Part shown: positions 1 to 8,297 of the stretch, in pieces | Layout: every line of letters begins with the position of its first letter | How positions within the stretch are numbered: the first letter of the stretch is position 1 | DNA from: Bradyrhizobium semiaridum | GTDB lineage: Bacteria; Pseudomonadota; Alphaproteobacteria; Rhizobiales; Xanthobacteraceae | Reading direction: 5' to 3' | DNA: 64,000 nt | Assembly (NCBI RefSeq): GCF_020329505.1 | Contig: NZ_JAGKJJ010000025.1 | Location: forward strand, 1 to 64,000 | The notes under the pieces: generated by a model | What the model saw: only the letters and a program-made list of their open reading frames with translations | The model's database searches: none | What the model was told of the DNA's origin: nothing | Made by a program: the position numbers and the translations under genes

Positions 1-787
1 CGGCGGCGCGCGCCTTGGCAAGGCTGGTCAGGATCAGCGCACCGCCCATGTTCACGGTCGGGTTCGCCACCATCAGCTTGGTGTAGGGCCAGGCGATCAT
101 CCGGTTGTCCGGCGTCGCGGTCGTGATCTCTTCGCCCGAAAAGCGTTTCTTCAGCCAGGAGTTCGGGTTGTCGGCGGCAACGCGCGCATAGGTCGACCAC
201 AGCTCGCCCGATTCCTTCAGCGCCTCGCGCGGCGTCTGGCCCCACGCCGCAGACGTCGCGGATTCATAGAGCGGATAGACCGTAATCGGCCTGAACACGC
301 CGAGCGCCACGGCCATCGGCTTCTGGAACGCGGCGCCGCGCTTCGGCTCTTCCACATCATGCGCGAACGGCGTCCACGGCAGCTCGATGCCGGCGCGCTG
401 CGCCTTGGTCGCGGTCGATTGCGCCTCGGCGCCGCATACCGCGGCGACGCTGCACTCGCCGCGGGCGATGCGCTGCGCCGCCTCGTGCAGATAGCGGATC
501 GGGCTCTCGCCGCCGACTGGCCCGTAGTAGAGATGCGCTGGCGTGATGCCGAGCCGCTGCGCCAGCTGCTGCTCGGGATCGCGGTAGCGCCAGCTCAGGA
601 AGTTGACGATGTCGAGCGACTGAATCTCGCCGAGCAGTCTTGCGCCGCTGTCCGCTTCCGCGCGCTTCAGTGCCTCTTCCAGCAATGTCAGCGGCTCGAG
701 GCCTGCGGCGATCTCCTTCGGACGATCGACGATCTCGCCGACGCCGACGATGACGGGAATGCGGTCTTCGGGGATGCTGTCAGACAT
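1..787 (-). CDS. Thiolase-family acetyl-CoA acetyltransferase (3' part cut off by window edge)
   Basis: The reading frame begins at the ATG at 787 (MSDSIPEDRIPVIVGVGEIV) and stays open to the window edge, giving about 262 residues of a longer protein. The N-terminal PVIVGVGE strand, the CGAEAQSTATKA segment near residue 145 and the late VNMGGALILTS stretch are typical of the divergent thiolase/acetyl-CoA acetyltransferase proteins found in acyl-CoA and steroid-type catabolic clusters. These share the thiolase fold but are often not proven thiolases. It lies downstream of the nitronate monooxygenase on the same strand, separated by a palindromic repeat. The C-terminal half, with the remaining catalytic residues, lies outside the window, so activity cannot be judged. 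Confidence 0.8.
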   Translation of the reverse strand, partial: MSDSIPEDRIPVIVGVGEIVDRPKEIAAGLEPLTLLEEALKRAEADSGARLLGEIQSLDIVNFLSWRYRDPEQQLAQRLGITPAHLYYGPVGGESPIRYLHEAAQRIARGECSVAAVCGAEAQSTATKAQRAGIELPWTPFAHDVEEPKRGAAFQKPMAVALGVFRPITVYPLYESATSAAWGQTPREALKESGELWSTYARVAADNPNSWLKKRFSGEEITTATPDNRMIAWPYTKLMVANPTVNMGGALILTSLAKARAA

Positions 788-833
788 TCTTGTTGTTCGC
801 TTTCAGAAGTGGATTCGATGCCTGGTCTAGGCA

Positions 834-914
834 TCATTGCGAGCGAAGCGAAGCAATCCACGCCTCGACTCGGGGGCAGGTGGATTGCTTCGTCGCTTCG
901 CTCCCTCGCAATGA
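834..914. repeat. Long palindromic intergenic repeat, family A copy 1
   Basis: The left arm (CATTGCGAGCGAAGCGAAGC...) is mirrored by a right arm ending ...GCTTCGCTCCCTCGCAATGA, giving an imperfect dyad of about 80 bp in the 143-bp gap between two minus-strand genes. A second copy lies at 31929-32011 and a half copy at 40564-40597. As RNA it would fold into a long hairpin. Confidence 0.8.
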
Positions 915-930
915 CGGGGAGGGCCGGCCG

Positions 931-2064
931 TCATTCCGCCACCAGCGCATTCATGTGCTCGACGGCCTCGGCAAAGTCTTCCTTGAACTCCTGCACCACG
1001 GCGCCCGCGGATTTCACGCTGTCGATCAGGCCGACGCCCTGGCCGACGAAGTAACTCACGAGGTCGCGTGCCTTCGGGTTGCCGGCGGCGGCGGCGCGGT
1101 CGATCGAGTTGAAGGCGTCGCGGCTGATGATGCTTTGCAGCGGCATCGGCAGGGCGCCGGGGCTGTCCGGGCCGCGATCCCACGCGTCGGTCCAAACCGA
1201 GCGGAGCTGCCGCGCCGGCTTGCCGGTGCGGCCTTTCGAGCGCACCGCGTCGCGCGAGGACGCCGCGATCATCTTCTCGCGGAAGATTTCCGAGGTCTCC
1301 GATTCCACCGTGGCCAGCCACACCGAGCCGGTCCAGGCGCCGGCGGCGCCCATCGCCATGCAGGCCGCCATCTGCTTGCCGGTCATGATGCCTCCGGCCG
1401 CCAGCACCGGCACGTCGCGGATCGGCTTGATCGCCTTGATCACCTCCGGCACCAACACCATGGTCGACACCTCGCCGCAATGGCCGCCGGCCTCGGTGCC
1501 CTGCACCACCAGAATATCGACGCCGGCCGCGACCTGGCGCAGCGCGTGCTCCTTGGCGCCGACCAGCGCCGCCACCGGAACGCCGTGGGCGCGGCCGCGC
1601 TCGATCATCGCCTTCGGCGGCACGCCGAGCGCGTTGGCGATCAGCTTGATCGGGTGACGGAAGGAGACGTCGAGCAATTGCAGCGCGGTCTCGCCGTCGA
1701 ACGGCTGCGGCTGGTTGTCGGCGACGCTGGTCGTCGTCAGCTCGATGTCGTGTTTCTTGAGCAGATTGCGGGTGAAGTCGCGATGCTGCTGCGAGACTCG
1801 CGCCTCCAGGCTCTTCCAGGTGACGTTCTTCTCGCCCGCGGTCGAGATGTTTTCCGGGATCAGCACGTCGATGCCGTAGGGCTTGCCGTCGACATGGGCG
1901 TCGATCCATGTCAGCTCCTGTTCCAGCGTCTCCGGCGTGTGCGCGGTGGCGCCGAGCACGCCGAAGCCGCCGGCGCGGCTGACCGCGGCGACCACGTCGC
2001 GACAATGGCTGAAGGCGAGCAGGGGAAATTCGATTCCCAGCATGTCGCAGATCGGTGATTTCAT
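931..2064 (-). CDS. Nitronate monooxygenase (2-nitropropane dioxygenase-like FMN protein)
   Basis: The 377-residue protein starts at the ATG at 2064 (MKSPICDMLGIEFPLL). That start has GGGAG about 10 nt upstream; a longer in-frame ATG at 2115 lacks one. The LGIEFPLLAFSH opening, GFGVLGA near residue 40, the FMN-phosphate segment GTEAGGHCG near 200 and VLAAGGIMTGKQ near 235 mark the TIM-barrel FMN flavoproteins of the nitronate monooxygenase family. These oxidise alkyl nitronates to carbonyl compounds and nitrite using O2. It probably acts in the cytoplasm to detoxify propionate-3-nitronate or nitroalkanes; several family members are only NADH:quinone reductases. It precedes the partial thiolase on the same strand. 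Confidence 0.87.
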   Translation of the reverse strand: MKSPICDMLGIEFPLLAFSHCRDVVAAVSRAGGFGVLGATAHTPETLEQELTWIDAHVDGKPYGIDVLIPENISTAGEKNVTWKSLEARVSQQHRDFTRNLLKKHDIELTTTSVADNQPQPFDGETALQLLDVSFRHPIKLIANALGVPPKAMIERGRAHGVPVAALVGAKEHALRQVAAGVDILVVQGTEAGGHCGEVSTMVLVPEVIKAIKPIRDVPVLAAGGIMTGKQMAACMAMGAAGAWTGSVWLATVESETSEIFREKMIAASSRDAVRSKGRTGKPARQLRSVWTDAWDRGPDSPGALPMPLQSIISRDAFNSIDRAAAAGNPKARDLVSYFVGQGVGLIDSVKSAGAVVQEFKEDFAEAVEHMNALVAE

Positions 2065-2228
2065 GGGCTGGTTCTCTCCCGGCGGCCGCGTCTTGTGCAT
2101 TTCGGCATCTGCCATTGCGACGCTAGCGCATCAGATGCGACCAAGCCAAGCGGGTTTCGCTTGCTGCGATCTTGCGTGCAGACGCTGCCTGCGACTGCAT
2201 TCCGCTCGGTAGAAAAAGCCGGATGCGC

Positions 2229-2310
2229 AGGGTGGGCAAAACGAGGCGTGCCCACCATCTAGTGCAGGTATGCCGAAGCTGGGCACGGCGCTTCGCGCCT
2301 TTGCCACCCT
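2229..2310. repeat. Palindromic intergenic repeat (GGTGGGCAAA type)
   Basis: AGGGTGGGCAAA at the left and TTTGCCACCCT at the right bracket an inner pair GGCGTGCCCACC / GGGCACGGCGC. The dyad of about 80 bp lies between the divergent nitronate monooxygenase and glutathione transferase genes. It ends about 30 nt before the latter and leaves little room for a conventional promoter. Confidence 0.65.
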
Positions 2311-2343
2311 TCCGAAACCGAGCAAATAAACCGGGAGCCACAT

Positions 2344-3222
2344 GTGACTGATACCCCTGCCTACGAGCCGCCGAGAGTCTGGACCTGGAACAAGGAGAGC
2401 GGCGGGCGCTTCGCCAGCATCAACCGGCCGATCGCCGGTGCTACGCATGACAAGGAACTGCCGGTCGGCCGCCATCCCCTGCAGCTTTATTCCCTGGCGA
2501 CGCCGAACGGCGTCAAGGTCACGGTCATGCTGGAGGAGCTGCTCGCGGCCGGCCACACCGGGGCCGAATACGACGCCTGGCTGATCAAGATCGACGGCAA
2601 CCAGTTCGGCAGCGGCTTTGTCGCCGTCAATCCGAATTCGAAAATCCCGGCGCTGATGGACCGCAGTGGGCCGGAGCCGATCCGGGTGTTCGAGTCGGGC
2701 GCGATCCTGCTGCATCTGGCGGAAAAATTCGGCGCGTTCCTGCCGACCGATGCCAGGACCCGCGCCGAGACCTTGTCCTGGCTGTTCTGGCAGATGGGCT
2801 CCGCGCCGTTTCTCGGCGGCGGCTTCGGGCACTTCTACGCCTATGCGCCGACCAAGATCGAATACGCCATCGACCGCTACGCGATGGAGGTGAAGCGGCA
2901 GCTCGACGTGCTGGACCGCCGCCTCGCCGACAACGAATATCTCGCCGGCAGCGTCTATACCATCGCCGACATGGCGGTGTGGCCGTGGTACGGCGCGCTC
3001 GCAAAAGGCCTCGTCTACGGCGCCGGCGAATTCCTCTCGGTGCAGGATTACAAGAATGTGCAGCGCTGGACCGACGCGATCGCAGCGAGGCCCGCGGTGA
3101 AGCGTGGCCGCATGGTCAACCGCATTTCGGGTGACCCGGCGAGCCAGCTCCACGAGCGCCACGACGCCAGCGATTTCGAGACAAAGACGCAGGACAAGAT
3201 CGGCGAGAGCACGGCGTCGTAA
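2344..3222 (+). CDS. yghU: YghU-type glutathione S-transferase / disulfide-bond oxidoreductase
   Basis: A 292-residue protein begins at a GTG at 2344, with GGGAG eight nt upstream; the ATG two bases earlier is followed at once by a stop. The N-terminal extension WTWNKESGG...NRPIAG, the thioredoxin-fold strand LQLYSLATPNGVKVTVMLEE with the catalytic Thr-Pro-Asn loop, and an all-alpha C-terminal domain from about residue 130 are diagnostic of the nu-class (YghU/YfcG) enzymes. These bind two glutathiones and reduce organic hydroperoxides or disulfides. It stands alone and is convergent with the following GNAT gene. A strong hairpin terminator lies between them. Confidence 0.88.
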   Translation: MTDTPAYEPPRVWTWNKESGGRFASINRPIAGATHDKELPVGRHPLQLYSLATPNGVKVTVMLEELLAAGHTGAEYDAWLIKIDGNQFGSGFVAVNPNSKIPALMDRSGPEPIRVFESGAILLHLAEKFGAFLPTDARTRAETLSWLFWQMGSAPFLGGGFGHFYAYAPTKIEYAIDRYAMEVKRQLDVLDRRLADNEYLAGSVYTIADMAVWPWYGALAKGLVYGAGEFLSVQDYKNVQRWTDAIAARPAVKRGRMVNRISGDPASQLHERHDASDFETKTQDKIGESTAS

Positions 3223-3306
3223 CGATCGCATTCACCTCGCCCTGCAGGAGCGGGGGAGGGAGATTCGGAAGCGCTGGCGGGATGAACGTCAGCGTCATCC
3301 GCCATC

Positions 3307-3345
3307 TCGCAGGGCGGGTTACGCATTCGCTAACCCGCCCTGCGA
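3307..3345. terminator. Strong bidirectional hairpin between convergent genes
   Basis: A perfect 15-bp stem (3307-3321 with 3331-3345, core GCAGGGCGGGTTA / TAACCCGCCCTGC) closes a 9-nt loop. It lies between the glutathione transferase stop at 3222 and the GNAT stop at 3348. There is no long T-run, so it fits a stem-only or shared transcription stop. Confidence 0.7.
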
Positions 3346-3347
3346 AA

Positions 3348-3623
3348 CTACGCCAGCAGGTCGTTGTATTCCGGATGCTTCTTCATGAAGCCCTGGATGA
3401 ACTCGCACTTCACCACGAGCTTGCGGCCCTGCGTGCGCACCGCCTCAAGCGTCGCGCGGGCGAGCTTCGAGCCGATGCCGCGCCCGCCGAGCTCCGGCGG
3501 CACCTCGGTGTGAACCAGCGTGATTTCATCGGGGGTCTTGCGGTACGCCACGAAGGCGGTTGCACCGTCGACGTTCAGCTCGAACCGGCTTTGTGTCTCG
3601 TTGTCGCGGAATGTTTCGCTCAT
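3348..3623 (-). CDS. Small GNAT-family N-acetyltransferase (YjdJ-like)
   Basis: This 91-residue protein carries the short GNAT fold: HTEVPPELGGRGIGSKLARA around residues 38-58 is the acetyl-CoA pyrophosphate-binding (Q/R)xxGxG/A loop, and VKCEFIQGFMKKHPEYNDLL is the characteristic C-terminus of the minimal YjdJ/GTLF3B class. Its acceptor substrate is unknown. GAGG sits 9-12 nt upstream of the ATG at 3623. The gene follows the flavin reductase gene by 14 nt on the same strand, so the two are probably co-transcribed, ending at the hairpin at 3307-3345. Confidence 0.85.
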   Translation of the reverse strand: MSETFRDNETQSRFELNVDGATAFVAYRKTPDEITLVHTEVPPELGGRGIGSKLARATLEAVRTQGRKLVVKCEFIQGFMKKHPEYNDLLA

Positions 3624-3637
3624 TGTCTAGTCCTCGG

Positions 3638-4255
3638 CTATTTCGTCTGCGCGCCTTCGGCCGGCGGAAACACCACGCGGTCATCGGTGTGGCAGTAGCG
3701 GTCGGCGAACATGCGGCCGATCGGGTGGTAGCGCTCCATGTGCACGCGCATGGCCTCGCGATCCCACAATTCGTCGCGGATGTGGAAGTGGATGCCTTCG
3801 CCCATGATCAGCTGACGGTCGCCGTTGACGTCGATCAGCTTCCAGGTCTTGCACTCCATCGCGAACGGCGCGTCGGCAAGGCGCGGCACCGCGACCTTGC
3901 GCGACGGCGCGAGTCTCAGGCCGAGATAATCGGGCTCGCTGATCTCGGGCGGAAAGTCGCCGCTGCTCTCATGCATCGCGCGCGCCAGCGGCTCGTCGGT
4001 GAGGTGGACCACGAATTCGGAAGTATGCCGGATATTGATCAGCGTATCCTTTTCGCGGCCGTCGGGCCGCCGGTTGGCCGCGAACATGCAGAGCGGCGGG
4101 TCCTCGCAGAACACGTTGAAGAACGAGAACGGCGCGGCATTGACGACGCCGCCCTCGCCGAGGCTCGTCACCCATGCGATCGGCCGCGGCAGCACGAAGG
4201 AGGTCAGCACCTTGTAGCGTTCGCGCCGGCTGAGATCGCTGGGGGCATATTCCAT
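3638..4255 (-). CDS. Flavin reductase domain protein (FMN-binding split barrel)
   Basis: The 205-residue protein contains YKVLTSFVLPRPIAWVTSLG at the start of the split barrel, NAAPFSFFNVFCEDPPL for FMN binding, and KDTLINIRHTSEFVVHL. These are the signature segments of the flavin-reductase-like family that includes reductase components of two-component monooxygenases. Members use NAD(P)H to reduce free or bound FMN; the acceptor here is unknown. GGAAAG lies upstream of the ATG at 4255. It is the first gene of a pair with the small GNAT gene 14 nt downstream. A palindromic repeat separates it from the acyl-CoA dehydrogenase upstream. Confidence 0.86.
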   Translation of the reverse strand: MEYAPSDLSRRERYKVLTSFVLPRPIAWVTSLGEGGVVNAAPFSFFNVFCEDPPLCMFAANRRPDGREKDTLINIRHTSEFVVHLTDEPLARAMHESSGDFPPEISEPDYLGLRLAPSRKVAVPRLADAPFAMECKTWKLIDVNGDRQLIMGEGIHFHIRDELWDREAMRVHMERYHPIGRMFADRYCHTDDRVVFPPAEGAQTK

Positions 4256-4273
4256 GGGGGAACTTTCCTGTTC

Positions 4274-4415
4274 ACTCGCCCCGCCTGCGGGGAGAGGTCG
4301 GAATTCAAGCGTAGCTTGGATTCCGGGTGAGGGGGACTCTCCGCGAGCCGTCTCTCACCGTCCTCGCGGAGACTCCCCCTCATCCCGACCTTCTCCCCGC
4401 ACGCGGGGAGAAGGA
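4274..4415. repeat. Compound palindromic repeat related to family E
   Basis: CTCGCCCCGCCTGCGGGGAGAGGTC at the left pairs with ACCTTCTCCCCGCACGCGGGG at the right. Inside is a second dyad, GGGGGACTCTCCGCGAG / CTCGCGGAGACTCCCCCTC. The structure of about 140 bp fills the gap between two minus-strand genes. Confidence 0.7.
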
Positions 4416-4422
4416 GAAGAGC

Positions 4423-5697
4423 CTACGGCATGCTCAGTTCGTGGCGGCCGACCACCATCCAGTGCACCTCATCCGGACCGTCGGCGAAGCGCAGGTGGCG
4501 GACGTCCTGGTACATTTCGGCGAGCGGGGTCCAGTGCGAGATGCCGGTGGCGCCATGCATCTGGATTGCCTGGTCGATCACCTTGCAGGCGCGTTCCGGC
4601 ACCATGGCCTTGACCATCGAGACCCAGACGCGGGCCTCCTTGTTGCCGAGCACGTCCATCGCCTTGGCTGCCTTCAGCACCATCAGCCGCATCGCCTCGA
4701 TCTCGCAGCGCGCCTGCGCGATGATCTGCGTGTTGCCGCCGAGATGGGCGATCTTCTTGCCGAACGCCTCGCGGGTCAGGCCGCGCTGCACCATCATGTC
4801 GAGCGCCTTCTCGGCCTTGCCGATGGTGCGCATGCAGTGATGGATGCGGCCCGGGCCGAGGCGGACCTGCGAGATCTCGAAGCCGCGGCCTTCGCCGAGC
4901 AGAATGTTCTCCTTCGGCACCCGGCAATTGTTGAAGCGCAGGTGCATGTGGCCGCGTGGCGCATGATCATGGCCGAACACATGCATCGGCCCCAGGATCT
5001 CGACGCCGGGCGTGTCGATCGGCACCAGGATCTGCGACTGCTGCTTGCTCGGCGGTGCATCGGGATTGGTCTTCACCATCACGATCATGATCTTGCAGCG
5101 CGGATCGCCGGCACCGGAGATGTAATACTTCTCGCCGTTGATCACCCACTCGTCGCCGACCAGCTTGGCGGTGGTCGAGATGTTCTTGGCGTCGGAGGAG
5201 GCGACGTTCGGCTCGGTCATCGCATAGGCGGAGCGGATCTCGCCGTTGAGCAGTGGCTTCAGCCACTTCTCCTTCTGCTCCTTGGTGCCGACGCGCTCCA
5301 GCACCTCCATGTTGCCGGTGTCCGGCGCCGAGCAGTTCATGGTTTCGGAAGCCAGCGGGCTCTTGCCGAGTTCGGCGGCGATATAGGCGTAGTCGAGGTT
5401 CTTCAGGCCTTCGCCGGTCTCGGCGTCGGGCAGGAAGAAGTTCCAGAGGCCGACCTCCTTGGCCTTGTCCTTGGCCTTTTGCAGGATCGCGAGCTGCTCG
5501 TCGGTAAAGCTCCAGCGGTCGGTCTTCTTCTCGCCGGCGCGATAGAACTCGACCGACATCGGCTCGACCACGTCGCGGATGAACTGCTTCACGTGGTCGT
5601 AGAGCGGCCGGACCTCATCTGACATGCGCAGATCGTTGAGCTCGTCGCCCGGGCTGAGCGTGTAGTTGGTCGTGCGCGGCACGTAGGCGTGTTTCAT
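4423..5697 (-). CDS. Acyl-CoA dehydrogenase (ACAD10/11-like)
   Basis: The 424-residue start at 5697 (MKHAYVPRTTNY) has GGGAG at 9-13 nt upstream; the frame extends further but without a ribosome site. The family N-terminal helical domain, the FAD-binding AYAMTEPNVASSDAKNI segment near residue 165, the IHHCMRTIGKAEKALD helix, and QMHGATGISHWTPL plus FADGPDEVHW at the C-terminus are present. They place it with the ACAD10/11-type dehydrogenases, which act on branched or hydroxylated-chain acyl-CoAs. It transfers electrons to ETF in the cytoplasm. A 15-bp dyad at 5819-5833 upstream is a possible operator. Confidence 0.9.
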   Translation of the reverse strand: MKHAYVPRTTNYTLSPGDELNDLRMSDEVRPLYDHVKQFIRDVVEPMSVEFYRAGEKKTDRWSFTDEQLAILQKAKDKAKEVGLWNFFLPDAETGEGLKNLDYAYIAAELGKSPLASETMNCSAPDTGNMEVLERVGTKEQKEKWLKPLLNGEIRSAYAMTEPNVASSDAKNISTTAKLVGDEWVINGEKYYISGAGDPRCKIMIVMVKTNPDAPPSKQQSQILVPIDTPGVEILGPMHVFGHDHAPRGHMHLRFNNCRVPKENILLGEGRGFEISQVRLGPGRIHHCMRTIGKAEKALDMMVQRGLTREAFGKKIAHLGGNTQIIAQARCEIEAMRLMVLKAAKAMDVLGNKEARVWVSMVKAMVPERACKVIDQAIQMHGATGISHWTPLAEMYQDVRHLRFADGPDEVHWMVVGRHELSMP

Positions 5698-5818
5698 TGT
5701 CGTTTCTCCCATCGGCGAAGGCCTTTGTTGCGGCGGACAATAGACAAGGGAGACGCCAAGCGCGAGCGCCGATTTTCGCGACGCCGTGTACCGCATCGCG
5801 GAATTTCGCGACGGCGTT

Positions 5819-5833
5819 TCAAACGTTGTTTGA
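5819..5833. promoter_or_regulatory. Candidate TetR-type operator upstream of acyl-CoA dehydrogenase
   Basis: TCAAAC-GTT-GTTTGA is a perfect 6+3+6 dyad, flanked by near-symmetrical GGCGT/ACGCC. It lies about 122-136 nt upstream of the dehydrogenase start in the gap before the VOC gene. Its size and composition fit operators of TetR-family acyl-CoA regulators; no regulator gene is adjacent. Confidence 0.35.
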
Positions 5834-5875
5834 ACGCCGCCGCCGGTCATGGCACGGAATCGAAAGCTATCGCCG

Positions 5876-6253
5876 TCAGGGCAGCCGGTGCATCGCGCAG
5901 ATCTTGTTGCCGTCGAGGTCGCGCAGATAGGCGAGATAGAGCTTGATGCCGTTGCCTTCCCGCACGCCCGGCGGATCCTCGCAGGTCTTGCCGCCATTGG
6001 CTATGCCCGCCGCGTGCCAGGCCTCGACCTGCTCCGGCGAGTTGCAGGCAAAGCCGATCGTGCCGCCATTGGCGTGCGTCGCCGGTTCGCCGTTGATCGG
6101 CTTGGACACCATGAAAATGCCGGTCTTGGTGAGATACATGATGCGGTGTCCATCGACCCGGGCCGGCCGGACATCGAGCGTGCCAAGCAGCGCATCGTAA
6201 AACGCCTTGGCCTTGTCCAGATCGTTGGTGCCGACCATCACGTGCGAAAACAT
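5876..6253 (-). CDS. VOC-family (glyoxalase/bleomycin resistance-like) protein
   Basis: A 125-residue single-domain vicinal-oxygen-chelate protein. It opens with MFSHVMVGTNDLDKAKAFYD, the usual first beta-alpha unit with a metal-ligand His, contains GTIGFACNSPEQVEAWHAAG in the second module, and ends YLRDLDGNKICAMH with the acidic/His end region. Such proteins act as lyases, isomerases or resistance proteins with a divalent metal. The substrate cannot be told from sequence. A GGAG sits just upstream of the ATG at 6253. The gene is upstream of the acyl-CoA dehydrogenase on the same strand with a 178-nt gap. Confidence 0.82.
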   Translation of the reverse strand: MFSHVMVGTNDLDKAKAFYDALLGTLDVRPARVDGHRIMYLTKTGIFMVSKPINGEPATHANGGTIGFACNSPEQVEAWHAAGIANGGKTCEDPPGVREGNGIKLYLAYLRDLDGNKICAMHRLP

Positions 6254-6365
6254 CTCAAGACTCCTCCCGATTTTGCAAAGTAACGCGCAACGCTAGCAGC
6301 AGTCGCGTCGCGACGGAAGCGAGGCCGTGTCCGACGGTCGTGCCGGAGTTGCGTCTCCATCGCCG

Positions 6366-6490
6366 CTGTCATCGTCCGGCCTGTGCGCAACTGCGCACAT
6401 GGACCGGGCGATCCAGCACGCCGCGGCCTGTCGGCTCAATAACGACTGTCTCTGGAATACTGGATCGCCCGTCAAGCCGGACGATGACAG
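6366..6490. repeat. 125-bp inverted repeat in the 6254-6564 gap
   Basis: CTGTCATCGTCCGGC (6366-6380) and GGGCGATCCAG are mirrored by CTGGATCGCCCG and GCCGGACGATGACAG (ending 6490). Inside the left half is a small hairpin, TGCGCAAC/TGCGCA. The 311-bp gap between the VOC and SDR genes, both on the minus strand, otherwise contains nothing I recognise. Confidence 0.7.
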
Positions 6491-6564
6491 TCGTGGATGA
6501 CAAAGCTTCACATCCTCTCGGGATGACGGGGCTGCCGGCAGCGATGGATCGCCGGGCCACTAAT

Positions 6565-7347
6565 CTAAAACGCCGTATACCCGCCATCGATTACGAAACA
6601 ATCCGCCGTATGATAGGACGACGCCTTGCTCATGATGTACACGGCGATGCCCCCGAAATCGCTCGGCTCGCCGAAGCGGCGGAGGGGGATGCGCGGCATC
6701 ACGTTGGCGACGAACTTGTCGTTGGCCATGATGCCGGCGGTCATGTCGCTCTTGATCCAGCCGGGCAGGATCGCGTTGGCGGTGACGCCGTGGCGGGCGA
6801 GCTCGACGCCGAGCGCGCGGCACAGCGCGTTCAGCGCCGCCTTGGTGCCGGCATAATGCTCGTTGCGCGCGGTGCCGAACAGCGAGGCGAGGCTCGATGT
6901 CGCAACCAGCCGGCCGAACTTGTCGCCGGCCTCGGCGCGCTCGGTCATGTGGCGCGCCGCCACCTGGAAGACGTGGAAGACGCCGTCCAGATTGGTCGCG
7001 AACATCTTTCGCCACTCTTCCTCGGTGCGGTCGATGAAGGCGCGCCGTCCGCCGCCGCCGATGCCGGCATTGGCGAAGCAGCCGTCGACGCGGCCGAATT
7101 TGTCGAGCGTCGCCTTCATCGCGGTCTTGACCGAGCCGGGATCGCTGACGTCGCAGAATTGCGTGTCGACCTTGCCGGGGCCGGCCGCCATCGAGGCCGC
7201 GGCATTGGCGTTCTTCTCGGCGTTGCGGCCCCAGATCGAGACGTTGCAGCCGGCCGCGTTGAGCGCCTGCGCGATGCCGAGGCCGATGCCGCCATTGCCG
7301 CCGGTGATGACGGCGACGCGGCCGGTGAGATCGAAGATGCCACTCAT
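6565..7347 (-). CDS. SDR-family NAD(P)-dependent oxidoreductase
   Basis: The ATG at 7347 (MSGIFDLTGRVAVITGG) is preferred over the one at 7359 because GGAAA lies 8 nt upstream of it; the protein is then 260 residues. The classical SDR pattern is complete: TGGNGGIG for the dinucleotide (residues 14-21), NAGIG near 95, catalytic Ser in SSLASLFG near 148, and YAGTK near 163. The C-terminal DGGYTAF is typical of FabG-like 3-oxoacyl or hydroxyacyl dehydrogenases. It is divergent from the crotonase-kinase-DUF6285 operon and could supply the alcohol/ketone interconversion for that pathway. Its substrate is not shown by the sequence. Confidence 0.87.
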   Translation of the reverse strand: MSGIFDLTGRVAVITGGNGGIGLGIAQALNAAGCNVSIWGRNAEKNANAAASMAAGPGKVDTQFCDVSDPGSVKTAMKATLDKFGRVDGCFANAGIGGGGRRAFIDRTEEEWRKMFATNLDGVFHVFQVAARHMTERAEAGDKFGRLVATSSLASLFGTARNEHYAGTKAALNALCRALGVELARHGVTANAILPGWIKSDMTAGIMANDKFVANVMPRIPLRRFGEPSDFGGIAVYIMSKASSYHTADCFVIDGGYTAF

Positions 7348-7502
7348 TGGGGTTTCCATTTGCTGTGGCGCGCGTTAATCACGCGTCCAAGGGATGGGCT
7401 TGGGCCAACCATGGACAAGCCCGCTGCAAAAATCAAATATGGGCCGACATATCAAGTTCGACCTACCGCGGTACCCGCCGCCGCAACATGAGAGAGGAAA
7501 CC

Positions 7503-8297
7503 ATGCAGTTCAAGCACGTCACGCTCGACTTCGACGGATCGGTCGCGATCCTCAAGCTCGACCATCAGGAGGTCATGAACGCGGTCTCGATCGACATGCT
7601 GGGCGGACTTGCCGAGGCGCTGGATGCGATCGAGGACAAGCGCGACGAGGTGCGCTGCCTGGTGATCACCGGCGCCGGCCGCGCGTTCTGCACCGGCGCC
7701 AATCTGCAGGGGCGCAACGCGCAGGCGAAGCCCGGCCGCAGCAATGCCGGCGCGGCGCTGGAGACCGCGTTCCACCCGTTCCTGCGCCGGTTGCGTAAGC
7801 TGCACTGTCCGATCGTCACCGCGGTGAACGGCCCGGCCGCCGGCGCGGGGATGAGCTTCGCCCTGATGGGCGACATGATCCTGTGCGCGCGCTCATCCTA
7901 TTTCCTGCAGGCGTTCCGCCGCATCGGCCTGGTGCCGGATTGCGGCTCGACCTGGCTGCTGCCGCGGCTGATCGGCAAGGCGCGCTCGGTCGAGCTGTCG
8001 CTGCTCGGCGAGCGGCTGCCGGCCGAGAAGGCGCTGGAATGGGGCCTCGTCAACCGCGTCTATGACGACGGCGCGCTGATGGAGGAGGCGATGAAGCTCG
8101 CGCACGACCTCGCCAGCGGGCCGACGGTCGCGCTGTCGCTGATCCGCAAGCTGTATTGGGACAGCCCGGAAAATTCCTTCGAGGAGCAGCTCAACCTCGA
8201 ATTCGAGTCGCAGCGCACCGCCGGCAGCACCGCGGATTTCAAGGAAGGCGTCACCGCGTTTCTCGAGAAGCGCCCGGCGCAGTTCAAGGGCAAATGA
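7503..8297 (+). CDS. Enoyl-CoA hydratase/isomerase, PaaG-like crotonase
   Basis: The 264-residue start at 7503 (MQFKHVTLDFDG) has GAGAGGAA 4-11 nt upstream. Crotonase features are the acyl-CoA oxyanion-hole strands GAGRAFCTGANL (residues 57-68) and NGPAAGAGMSFALMGD (near 110). FRRIGLVPDCGSTWLLPRL near 140 has an Asp where hydratases carry a Glu. This FxxIGLVPDxGxTW pattern is that of PaaG-type isomerases acting on epoxide or enoyl-CoA thioesters. It is the first gene of an operon: its TGA overlaps the ATG of the phosphotransferase gene, and DUF6285 follows. A cytoplasmic beta-oxidation-type role is likely. Confidence 0.88.
   Translation: MQFKHVTLDFDGSVAILKLDHQEVMNAVSIDMLGGLAEALDAIEDKRDEVRCLVITGAGRAFCTGANLQGRNAQAKPGRSNAGAALETAFHPFLRRLRKLHCPIVTAVNGPAAGAGMSFALMGDMILCARSSYFLQAFRRIGLVPDCGSTWLLPRLIGKARSVELSLLGERLPAEKALEWGLVNRVYDDGALMEEAMKLAHDLASGPTVALSLIRKLYWDSPENSFEEQLNLEFESQRTAGSTADFKEGVTAFLEKRPAQFKGK

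Noticed and set aside
7437..7452. ATATG-GGCCGA-CATAT dyad as an operator before the crotonase-kinase operon
   Set aside because: Arms are only 5 bp without extended symmetry, so it is not distinguishable from chance.
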